A DNA stretch of 6,175 bases from assembly GCA_946482625.1 (NCBI GenBank), contig CAMLSH010000240.1:1-6175 (forward strand). Direction: 5' to 3'. Made by a program: the position numbers and the translations under genes. The notes beneath the pieces were generated by a model that had not been told where the DNA came from, did no database searches, and was given only the letters and a program-made list of their open reading frames with translations. Each line of letters opens with the position of its first letter. Within the stretch, counting starts at the first letter, position 1. The DNA comes from an uncultured Opitutaceae bacterium. GTDB lineage: Bacteria; Verrucomicrobiota; Verrucomicrobiae; Opitutales; Opitutaceae. Positions 1-6,003 of this stretch are shown here, in pieces.

Positions 1-10
1 TCCGCCCTTC

Positions 11-844
11 ATGCCGTTAACCCCCTCCGCCACGCGCGACCTGCTCGCCAAGCTCGGCCATCTGCCGAAACGCTTCCTCGGGCAAAACTTCCTCGTCGAC
101 GGCAACATCGTCCGCAAATCCCTCGAACTCGCCCAGATCGCCCCCGGCGATGTCGTCGTCGAAGTCGGCCCCGGTCTCGGCACGCTCACCTCCGCGCTCC
201 TCACCGCCGGCACCGAACTCTGGGCCGTCGAAAAAGACCGCACCCTCCACGCGCATCTCGAAGAAACGCTCGCGAAGGAATTCCCCGCCACGTTTCACCT
301 CCTCGAAGGCGACGCCATCGAACACCCGCTCGCCGCGCTTCCCGCCGATCGCGCCGCCCGTTTCAAAGTCGTCGCCAATCTCCCCTACGCGATCTCCACG
401 CCGTGGATGGACGCCGTACTCAGTGGCCCACTACCCGAGCGTCTCGTCCTCATGCTCCAGCAAGAAGCCGCGCAACGTTACGCCGCCTCCCACGGCTCGA
501 AACAATTCAGCGCCATCTCCATCTTCCTCCAATCCGCCTACGATCTCGCGCCCGGCCATAAGGTCGCCTCCGGCTGTTTCTATCCCAAGCCCGACATCGA
601 GTCCTACCTGCTCCACCTCGTGCGCAAACCCGTGCCGTTCATTTTCTCGCCCGAAACCAAGGCCCTCATCCGCGCCTGCTTTCAGCAACGCCGCAAACAG
701 ATCGGCTCGCTCCTCCGCCACCACCTGCCCGACGAAGGCCGCGCCTGGCTCGCCGAACTTGCCGCCGCCGACCTCTCCCCTCAAACCCGTGCGGAAGACA
801 TTCCTCTTTCGCTCTGGAACCGCCTCTCTGCCCCGGCCTCCTAA
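11..844 (+). CDS. rsmA: 16S rRNA (adenine1518-N6/adenine1519-N6)-dimethyltransferase RsmA (KsgA)
   Basis: RsmA transfers four methyl groups from S-adenosylmethionine to two adjacent adenines in helix 45 of 16S rRNA (A1518 and A1519 in E. coli numbering), late in assembly of the small ribosomal subunit; it is cytoplasmic. The 277-residue protein is close to the family's usual length. Visible motifs, in order: the N-terminal LGQNFLVD signature (residues 23-30), SAM-binding motif I EVGPGLG (51-57), the acidic residue after strand 2 (Glu74), GDA (100-102), the catalytic NLPY motif (123-126), and the C-terminal FYPKPDIES match (190-198) to the family FxPxPxVxS pattern, then a basic helix with QQRRKQIGSLLR (225-236). 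No key residue is missing. The ATG at 11 leaves 22 residues before the LGQNFL motif, normal for the family, but the frame stays open to the window edge, so a further-upstream start cannot be excluded. No Shine-Dalgarno motif is visible in the 10 nt available. The next gene starts 43 nt downstream on the same strand. Confidence 0.97.
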   Translation: MPLTPSATRDLLAKLGHLPKRFLGQNFLVDGNIVRKSLELAQIAPGDVVVEVGPGLGTLTSALLTAGTELWAVEKDRTLHAHLEETLAKEFPATFHLLEGDAIEHPLAALPADRAARFKVVANLPYAISTPWMDAVLSGPLPERLVLMLQQEAAQRYAASHGSKQFSAISIFLQSAYDLAPGHKVASGCFYPKPDIESYLLHLVRKPVPFIFSPETKALIRACFQQRRKQIGSLLRHHLPDEGRAWLAELAAADLSPQTRAEDIPLSLWNRLSAPAS

Positions 845-887
845 ATAAACACGAGCGCCCGCCGCCTTCCCCTACTTTCTTTCATCC

Positions 888-1637
888 ATGAACATCCGCC
901 CCCTCCACTTCCTCACTGTCCTCATCGCCCTGCTCGCAGCTCCGCTGTTCGCGCAGGAAGAAGCCGACGACCTCTACGGTTTGATCGATGAGAACAACCA
1001 CTACACCAACCCCGGCGGCCAGTACCGCATCGTCATCCCCGTGCTCGCCGAACTCAACGGCACGGTTAACGACACCCCGGCCATCGCCACCTTCCGCGAT
1101 CCCTACGGCGTCCACGTGGTGGTCGCCTGCCTGCCGTTCGAGTCCGAGCTCCGCACCGAGCTCGCAACCCGCGGCCGCAAAGATTTCCTCTCCTGGTTTT
1201 ATTCCCGCCACATCCAGACCAGCTACCAGCAGTCCTTCCCCGGCACCACGGCAGAAAGCGCCCGTTATCTCCCCTCGGTTCAGGACGGCTCCCTGCTCGT
1301 GATGAGCCTCATCCCCAACGGCACCGCCTTCGCCGACCGCGTGTTCATCGCCGAAGGTGAAACCCCGCCGATCGCCAAACGCGGTTCGCTCGTGTTCATC
1401 AAAAACGACTACATCTTCATCGTCACCACCGAGCTCTACGAACGCATCCTGAAACGCGATACGTTCAAGAAAACCACCGAAGAGGAAGACGCCATCCTCC
1501 GCGGCCGCCTCATGGATATTCTGGGCAAGATGACCTTCCGCGATACCCCGGCCACCTCCGCGACATCCTCCACGCCGGCCGCCGCAGCCACGCCCGCTCC
1601 CACGGCGCCGGCCGTTCCCGTGCCCGCCGCGAAGTGA
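888..1637 (+). CDS. Secreted protein of unknown function with Ala/Pro/Thr-rich tail
   Basis: I do not recognise this 249-residue protein. It begins with a Sec-type signal peptide: Asn-Ile-Arg at residues 2-4, a hydrophobic core (about 8-20) and a likely cut after LFA (20-22), before QEEADD. The mature part (about 23-218) looks like a compact alpha/beta domain, with strand-like stretches QYRIVIPVL (45-53), VHVVVACLPFE (75-85) and SLVFIKNDYIFIVTTELYE (167-185). Residues 219-249 are a low-complexity Ala/Pro/Thr/Ser tail ending in PVPAAK, like a flexible linker, with no cell-wall anchor motif and no second membrane helix. I infer export to the periplasm. The ATG is chosen because it yields the signal peptide. 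It is preceded by a 23-nt tract (865-887) that is all pyrimidine except two A, not by a Shine-Dalgarno site. It heads a closely spaced row of four envelope genes. A PsbP/Mog1-like fold is conceivable from the strand pattern, but I cannot support it. Confidence 0.85.
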   Translation: MNIRPLHFLTVLIALLAAPLFAQEEADDLYGLIDENNHYTNPGGQYRIVIPVLAELNGTVNDTPAIATFRDPYGVHVVVACLPFESELRTELATRGRKDFLSWFYSRHIQTSYQQSFPGTTAESARYLPSVQDGSLLVMSLIPNGTAFADRVFIAEGETPPIAKRGSLVFIKNDYIFIVTTELYERILKRDTFKKTTEEEDAILRGRLMDILGKMTFRDTPATSATSSTPAAAATPAPTAPAVPVPAAK

Positions 1638-1667
1638 TCGTTTCGCTCCGTCACCGCCGCTGCCATC

Positions 1668-1916
1668 ATGGATTTTAAAGCCTTCGTCACCATCCTGCTC
1701 ATCGGTGCGCTCGCCGGCTGGCTCAGCGGCCTCATCATCAAAGGCAAAGGCTTCGGCGCCGCCGGCAACGTCATCGTCGGCGTCGTCGGCGCACTGCTCG
1801 GCGGCTTTCTTTTTAACCTCGTCGGTCTTCGCGCCTACAATCTCGTCGGCCAGTTGATCGCCGCCGTCGCCGGTGCGCTCCTCTTCGCGTACCTGCTTCG
1901 TTTCATCAAAAAATAG
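1668..1916 (+). CDS. GlsB/YeaQ/YmgE family membrane protein (transglycosylase-associated protein family)
   Basis: This is a small (82-residue) integral membrane protein with three hydrophobic helices at about residues 5-24, 31-51 and 57-78, and a lysine-rich C-terminus (FIKK). The Gly-rich layout is that of the family: GALAGWLSGLI (13-23), then the short basic turn KGKGFG (25-30), GNVIVGVVGALLGGFLF (33-49), and a last helix with AAVAGALLFAYLL. These proteins (Pfam 'Transglyc_assoc') sit in the inner membrane and are often induced by stress or stationary phase in other bacteria. The biochemical role is unknown, and the 'transglycosylase' name does not mean enzyme activity. The length is typical for the family. 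It lies 30 nt after the secreted protein and 9 nt before the lipoprotein gene, so co-transcription is likely. The start is the first ATG giving the complete first helix; the upstream bases CCGCCGCTGCCATC contain no Shine-Dalgarno site. Confidence 0.93.
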   Translation: MDFKAFVTILLIGALAGWLSGLIIKGKGFGAAGNVIVGVVGALLGGFLFNLVGLRAYNLVGQLIAAVAGALLFAYLLRFIKK

Positions 1917-1925
1917 CCCCGCCGC

Positions 1926-2669
1926 ATGATTCTTCGTCGCAACTCGTCCCACCTGCGACGCCTCTTCGCGTTTTCCCTCCTCGCCGCCGCGCTGCTCTTC
2001 TCCGGCTGCGTCTACCTCCGGCTCCTCGAACTCAAGCGGCAGTTCGCCCGCTTCGATACGCATTTCAAAGCCGACACCACCGACGGTGTCCGCATCGAAT
2101 GCCTCAAACCCATCCTCCTCGCCAACGACGTCCGCTGGCTCGGCGTGTTTCCTGAAACCATCGCGACCGAGGACAATCTCGAACACTGGCGCGTGCGCTG
2201 GGTCAAAGATCCTCCGCCCGGCGATCCCGAACCCACTCAGTACGACGTCGAACTCGCCGCGCGCTTTACCGACGAACGCCTGTCCTTCGTCAGCATCCCC
2301 GAACGCTACTTCCAGTTTTTCCCCAAGGAACTTTTCGTGAACCTGCTGCGCTCCACCGGCGGCGCCCGCATCGACCGCGGCTCACGTTCCGCCGAAGTCG
2401 ATAACACGCCTGACCCCAGCGTCGCGGAGATCAAACCGCCCACCATCGACTCCATCGCCGGCATGCTCGGCCGTCCCAACGAACGCCTCACCCGCGACGG
2501 TCTCGACACCTTCCGCTACCGCTACCGCGCAGTCACTCAGGAGAAAAAAGCAAAACCCATCGAGGTCACTTTCTCCTTCGATCCCCGCACCGGACGCATG
2601 GAGATGCTTATCGCAAAGCTCCCCACCGGTACGATCAACTTCCGCGTCGCTCCGAAGAACAAGCCATGA
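1926..2669 (+). CDS. Probable lipoprotein of unknown function
   Basis: I do not recognise this 247-residue protein. The N-terminus has a very basic n-region (MILRRNSSHLRR), a hydrophobic core (13-25) and a lipobox-like FSGC with Cys28. Position -3 is Phe rather than the preferred Leu, so lipidation is likely but not certain. After Cys28 there is a short amphipathic stretch rich in Leu, Arg and Lys, then a soluble domain. Distinct segments are GVRIECLKPILLANDVRWLGVFPE (54-77), a Pro-rich loop DPPPGDPEPT (95-104) and SIAGMLGRPNERL (176-188) leading into FRYRYR (196-201). The last segment is reminiscent of the 'LGxP...G...YxY' pattern of SmpA/OmlA (BamE)-like folds, but I treat that only as a hint. 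It starts 9 nt after the GlsB-like gene, and its stop overlaps the peptidase start as ATGA (2666-2669), an arrangement that usually means translational coupling. I infer an envelope-anchored protein made together with the peptidase. Confidence 0.85.
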   Translation: MILRRNSSHLRRLFAFSLLAAALLFSGCVYLRLLELKRQFARFDTHFKADTTDGVRIECLKPILLANDVRWLGVFPETIATEDNLEHWRVRWVKDPPPGDPEPTQYDVELAARFTDERLSFVSIPERYFQFFPKELFVNLLRSTGGARIDRGSRSAEVDNTPDPSVAEIKPPTIDSIAGMLGRPNERLTRDGLDTFRYRYRAVTQEKKAKPIEVTFSFDPRTGRMEMLIAKLPTGTINFRVAPKNKP

Positions 2670-4768
2670 CCCGCGTCAGCTTCTTGTTCGCCCTCCTCAT
2701 GATTCCCATTTCACACGCCGCGCCCGACCTCGCCTCCCTCCAGCCGCCCGTCGCCACGCGCCAGGCCAAGGATGTTTCCATCCACGGCGACAAACGCGTC
2801 GACGACTATTTCTGGCTCCGCGACAAAGACTCGCCTGCGGTCATCGATTACTTGAAGGCGGAAAACGCCTACACCGACGCCGTCACCGCCCCCACGAAAC
2901 CGCTCCGCGAAGAACTCTATCGCGAGATGGTCAGCCGCGTGAAAGAGACCGACCAGTCCGTCCCCGCCCGCAAAGGGCGCTACGTCTACTACACCCGCAC
3001 CGAGCAGGGAAAACAGTACCCCATCCACTGTCGCAAACTCGCCGATACGCCGGCCGCCGCCGAGGAGATCATCCTCGACGTCAACCAGCTCGCCATCGGC
3101 CAGGCATTCATGGATGTCGGCCACCTCGTCGTCAGCGACGACGCTCGCCTCCTCCTCTACACCACCGACCGCACCGGCTCGCGCGATTACACGGTCCACG
3201 TCCGCAATCTCGATACCGGCGCCGAAGTCCCACAGCAGATCGGCGACGTCGCCTCCATCGAATGGGCCGCCGACAACGACACCCTCTTCTACGTCACCGA
3301 AGAAAAAGAAACCAAACGCGCCCGCCGCCTCGAACGCTGGGTCCTCTCCACCGGCCAGCACCGCATGCTGCTCGACGAGAAAGACACGCTCTATGATTTC
3401 GAAGTCACCCGCTCGCTCGACGGCCAGTACCTCTTCTGCATCTCCGAAAGCAAAACAACCACCGGCATCCTCGCCCTCCCCGCCGACCAGCCGCGCGGCA
3501 AATTCCGCGTCGTCGTCCGCAAGCGCGACGGCGTCGAGTGCTCCATCGAACACCGCGACGGACTCTTCTACATCCTCACCAACCTCGACGCTAAAAACTT
3601 CCGCCTCGTCTCCACGCCGGTCGCCACGCCCACACCGATGCACTGGACGGAAGTCCTGCCGCACGACCCGGCGATCAAACGCGAAGACATCGAAACCTTC
3701 GCCAGCCACCTCGTCATCCACGAACGCGAGAACGGCCTGCCTCACCTCCGCGTCCTCGATCTTGCCACCGGTAAACACCACCGCATCGAGATGCCCGAGC
3801 CCATCTACGAAGTGGACGAGGGCGAAAACCTGGAGTTCGAAACCGGCGCCTACCGTTTCACCTACGAATCGCCGGTCACGCCGGATTCGACCTTCGAATA
3901 CAACTTCAACACCGGCGAGCGCACGCTCCTCAAGCGCGTCGAAATCCCCGGCGGTTACGATCCCACGCTCTACGCCTGCGAACGCGTCTGGGCCACCGCG
4001 CCCGACAAAGCCCGCATTCCCGTCTCGCTCGTCTGGCGCAAAGACCGGCGCAAGCCCGGCCCCCAGCCGCTCTTCCTCTACGCCTACGGCTCCTACGGCA
4101 TCAGCATCCCTGATTCCTTCTCCACGACCCGCCTCAGCCTCCTCGACCGCGGCGTCATCTATGCGATCGCCCACATCCGCGGCGGTGGCGAACTCGGCGA
4201 AGAGTGGCGCGATGCGGGAAAGATGGCGTCGAAGAAAAACACCTTCAGCGATTTCATCGCCTGCGCCGAACACCTGATCGCCACCGGCCACACGACCGCG
4301 ACACAACTCGCCATCAGCGGCGGCAGCGCAGGCGGACTCCTCGTCGGCGCAGTCGTCAACAAACGCCCCGACCTCTTCCGCGCCGCCATCCTCGACGTTC
4401 CCTTTGTCGATGTCGTCAACACGATGCTCGACGCCACCCTCCCACTCACGACGAGCGAGTACATCGAGTGGGGCAATCCGACGGTGAAAGCTGAATACGC
4501 GTGGATTCGCGCCTACTCGCCCTACGACAACCTCAAGGCCCAGGCCTACCCCGCGATGCTCGTGAACATTTCCCTCAACGACAGCCAGGTCCCGTATTGG
4601 GAAGGCGCGAAGTTCGTCGCGAAGCTCCGCACGTTGAAGACCGATTCGAACCCGCTCCTCCTCCGCACGAATCTCGACGCCGGCCACGGCGGCGCCTCGG
4701 GCCGCTACGACGCGCTCAAAGAAACCGCCTTCGACTACGCCTTCGCCCTGAGCACCCTCGGCCTGTAG
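2666..4768 (+). CDS. Exported S9A-family peptidase, oligopeptidase B type
   Basis: This is a serine peptidase of the prolyl oligopeptidase family (MEROPS S9A), closest to oligopeptidase B (PtrB). Such enzymes cut short peptides, because a beta-propeller shields the active site. The 700 residues fit oligopeptidase B (686 in E. coli) plus a signal peptide (1-18, likely cut in SHA|AP). Oligopeptidase B is classically cytosolic, so the signal is notable. Domain order: N-terminal arm with DDYFWLRDKDSPAVIDYLKA (46-65), beta-propeller (about 95-430), then alpha/beta-hydrolase domain with YGSYG (474-478), HIRGGGELGEEW (503-514), nucleophile elbow SGGSAGG (Ser554), Asp639 in LNDSQV and His674 in DAGHGG. 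The Ser-Asp and Asp-His spacings of 85 and 35 equal those of E. coli (532/617/652). Glu598 matches Glu576 of the P1 pocket, but Ile600 replaces Glu578, and Pro482 and Ser484 replace Asp460 and Asp462 of the P2 site. Cleavage after paired basic residues is therefore doubtful. The start overlaps the lipoprotein stop (ATGA). Met12 (2699) is a possible alternative start that would remove the signal. Confidence 0.95.
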   Translation: MTRVSFLFALLMIPISHAAPDLASLQPPVATRQAKDVSIHGDKRVDDYFWLRDKDSPAVIDYLKAENAYTDAVTAPTKPLREELYREMVSRVKETDQSVPARKGRYVYYTRTEQGKQYPIHCRKLADTPAAAEEIILDVNQLAIGQAFMDVGHLVVSDDARLLLYTTDRTGSRDYTVHVRNLDTGAEVPQQIGDVASIEWAADNDTLFYVTEEKETKRARRLERWVLSTGQHRMLLDEKDTLYDFEVTRSLDGQYLFCISESKTTTGILALPADQPRGKFRVVVRKRDGVECSIEHRDGLFYILTNLDAKNFRLVSTPVATPTPMHWTEVLPHDPAIKREDIETFASHLVIHERENGLPHLRVLDLATGKHHRIEMPEPIYEVDEGENLEFETGAYRFTYESPVTPDSTFEYNFNTGERTLLKRVEIPGGYDPTLYACERVWATAPDKARIPVSLVWRKDRRKPGPQPLFLYAYGSYGISIPDSFSTTRLSLLDRGVIYAIAHIRGGGELGEEWRDAGKMASKKNTFSDFIACAEHLIATGHTTATQLAISGGSAGGLLVGAVVNKRPDLFRAAILDVPFVDVVNTMLDATLPLTTSEYIEWGNPTVKAEYAWIRAYSPYDNLKAQAYPAMLVNISLNDSQVPYWEGAKFVAKLRTLKTDSNPLLLRTNLDAGHGGASGRYDALKETAFDYAFALSTLGL

Positions 4769-4789
4769 AGTAACTCGACGCCCCCGGGA

Positions 4790-4857
4790 GCGGCGGCATT
4801 CCTGCCGCCGTCCATACTCACCACGACAAACGTCGACAGCGCCAAGAATACCGCCGC
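4790..4857. repeat. REP/BIME-like inverted repeat pair downstream of the peptidase gene
   Basis: Two 23-nt arms, 4790-4812 and the reverse complement of 4835-4857, match at 19 of 23 positions and are separated by 22 nt. The left arm is itself a perfect hairpin: CGGCGGCA (4791-4798), loop TTCC, TGCCGCCG (4803-4810). The right arm keeps only part of that inner symmetry. This is the geometry of paired REP elements in opposite orientation. It begins 22 nt after the peptidase stop. The left hairpin could halt or protect the 3' end of the mRNA, but no T-tract follows it, so it is not a textbook intrinsic terminator. The repeat class and any spread through the genome are inference, since only one locus is visible. 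Confidence 0.6.
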
Positions 4858-4871
4858 GCCTCCACGCCATC

Positions 4872-4890
4872 CCCGGCACGCCGGGAGCGG
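4872..4890. repeat. Short palindrome carrying a second copy of CCGGGAGCGG
   Basis: CCCGGC (4872-4877) and GCCGGG (4880-4885) form a compact GC-only palindrome around AC. Its right side runs into CCGGGAGCGG (4881-4890), an exact 10-nt direct copy of 4784-4793, which opens the preceding inverted repeat. The two copies are 97 nt apart. This may mark a duplicated or remnant end of the same repeat family, but a 10-nt GC-rich match can also arise by chance. Confidence 0.35.
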
Positions 4891-4902
4891 TTTAACGAAT
4901 TC

Positions 4903-4975
4903 CGTAACCGCGTCACTTAAGACGCGGAACGAGCGTATCGAGGTATTTCCACGGCGTAAGTGACTCGGCTACGCC
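4903..4975. repeat. Second compound inverted repeat with competing hairpins
   Basis: A perfect 7-bp hairpin CCGCGTC/GACGCGG with loop ACTTAA (4908-4927) extends by CGT/ACG across a small internal loop (4903-4931). A second hairpin GGCGTA/TACGCC with an 11-nt loop lies at 4953-4975. In addition, 4912-4929 and 4947-4964 are inverted copies at 15 of 18 positions, including a perfect 8-nt GTCACTTA/TAAGTGAC, so they can form a long stem that excludes both smaller hairpins. It lies between convergent genes and could act in either transcript. No T-run follows on either strand. A repeat-element origin is inferred. Confidence 0.5.
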
Positions 4976-4997
4976 ACAGTGTTAATGAAAGTGCTCT

Positions 4998-5020
4998 AAA
5001 CAAGCGCGCGCCTCTGCGCT
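4998..5020 (-). terminator. Weak candidate intrinsic terminator of the hydrolase gene
   Basis: Read on the - strand, AGCGC (5020-5016, including the last base of the TGA stop) can pair with GCGCT (5007-5003) around an 8-nt loop, followed at once by TGTTT. The stem is only 5 bp and the T-tract is short and interrupted, so termination here would be weak. The stronger hairpins further on (4975-4903) may do most of the work. Confidence 0.25.
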
Positions 5021-6003
5021 CAACTCAGCGGCGCCCAATCCTCCGGCACCCAGCGATACTGCTCGCCGCCGGTCACCGCCACAATCCGTCCGAGCCCAGG
5101 GAAAGGCACGTGACTGCCAAACACGCGCGTGCCGTCCGCGGCGAGCTGCGCGAAGACCCTCTTCCGCGTCGCAGCGGCAAGCGCTTCATCGCAATCCGAA
5201 GCGATCGTCCACTCCGGATGCGGCAACATCACGTGCGCGTTATGCGTGAGGTCCACGATGTGATAGAGCGTTTCGCCGCGCGACTCGATCCGCAGCGTCA
5301 TATGCCCGGGCGTGTGGCCCGGCGAGAGCAGCGGCGTGATGCCCTCCGCCAACGGCACACCCGCCTGCAAGCGTGTGAAAGCGATCCGCTGGAAAACGCG
5401 CTGCGCCGTTCCGAGCACCGCCTTCGCGCCGAGTCGCAGCTTCGCAAGATCCGGCTCGGGCGCCGTCCAGAAATCGATCTCCTCGGCGAGGCAGCCATGC
5501 TCCGCTCGCGAAAACACCGCGCGCCCCTCGCCATCGAGCAACCCGCCACAATGATCGAAATGCGCATGCGTGAGCACCACCCGCGTCACCTCCGACGGCG
5601 CGACACCAAGCCGCGCGAGGTTCGCCACCAGGTCGCAGCCCTCCGGCACTTTGCCGCCCGGACCGGCATCGATCAGGATCGTCTCGCTTCCGCGCCGCAA
5701 CAGCAGCGCGTTGAAATGCATGCGCCCCCTGCTCCCGCCCGCTGCCGCCAGCGCAGTCCGGAACTCCGCCTCGCTCGCCTGCGGTGCATAGAACGGCTGC
5801 CGCGGCTCCGCGTTCATGAAACCGGTCACCAGCGCCGTTGCTTCGAATTCACCGATTCGAAAACGGTAGAAACCGCCGTTCGCGGGAAGCGAAGTCGGTT
5901 GGGAAAACGGAGCGGCCTCTGCGGCGAGGCGGCCCGACAGCAGGCACAAACCTGCGCCGAGCCCGGCGAGGCGAAGCGATTCACGGCGGGAAATCGGAGT
6001 CAT
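5020..6003 (-). CDS. Tat-exported metallo-beta-lactamase-fold hydrolase, methyl parathion hydrolase-like
   Basis: This is a 327-residue MBL-fold metal-dependent hydrolase. A twin-arginine signal peptide opens the protein: SRRESLRLAG (6-15), a hydrophobic stretch to Leu22, and an AEA|AP cut site near residue 30, implying export as a folded, metal-loaded enzyme. The ligand set is complete: HAHFDH (His146, His148, Asp150, His151), His230 in SPGHTPGH, bridging Asp251 in VDLTHN and His298 in GSHVPFPG. The spacings His230-Asp251 (21) and Asp251-His298 (47), the overall length and the SHxxFPGxG end motif match the methyl parathion hydrolase branch of the family, which also holds lactonase- and esterase-like enzymes. 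The natural substrate cannot be read from sequence. The reading frame is open upstream to 6159, but the ATG at 6003 is preferred because it places the Tat motif at the very N-terminus. It abuts a 15-nt pure pyrimidine tract and has no Shine-Dalgarno site. Synonymous codons are more G-ending (CTG, GCG, GTG, CGG) than in the + strand genes. It is convergent with the peptidase gene. Confidence 0.93.
   Translation of the reverse strand: MTPISRRESLRLAGLGAGLCLLSGRLAAEAAPFSQPTSLPANGGFYRFRIGEFEATALVTGFMNAEPRQPFYAPQASEAEFRTALAAAGGSRGRMHFNALLLRRGSETILIDAGPGGKVPEGCDLVANLARLGVAPSEVTRVVLTHAHFDHCGGLLDGEGRAVFSRAEHGCLAEEIDFWTAPEPDLAKLRLGAKAVLGTAQRVFQRIAFTRLQAGVPLAEGITPLLSPGHTPGHMTLRIESRGETLYHIVDLTHNAHVMLPHPEWTIASDCDEALAAATRKRVFAQLAADGTRVFGSHVPFPGLGRIVAVTGGEQYRWVPEDWAPLS

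Noticed and set aside
845..887. Terminator or promoter between rsmA and the secreted protein gene
   Set aside because: Only 43 nt, with no stable hairpin, no T-tract and no promoter-like hexamers, so read-through from rsmA is plausible.
882..2186. A 434-codon open frame on the - strand opposite the secreted, GlsB-like and lipoprotein genes
   Set aside because: Same codon-bias shadow, with low-complexity Gly/Asp/Glu runs. The opposite frames have signal peptides and a recognisable family.
2711..4879. A 722-codon open frame on the - strand covering the whole peptidase gene
   Set aside because: Its product is a Glu/Gly/Val/Ala-rich shadow with no family motif, produced by C-ending codons on the real strand. 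The + strand frame has full S9A motifs and a catalytic triad.
4912..4980. Possible tRNA or tRNA remnant in the convergent spacer (on the - strand GGCGTAGCCGAGT resembles an acceptor/D-arm start)
   Set aside because: No T-arm GTTCGA-type motif, no anticodon arm of correct size and no matching acceptor stem. Inverted repeats explain the pairing.
4769..5019. CRISPR array or transposon end
   Set aside because: The repeats are inverted pairs, not regularly spaced direct repeats, and no transposase, Cas gene or target-site duplication is visible.
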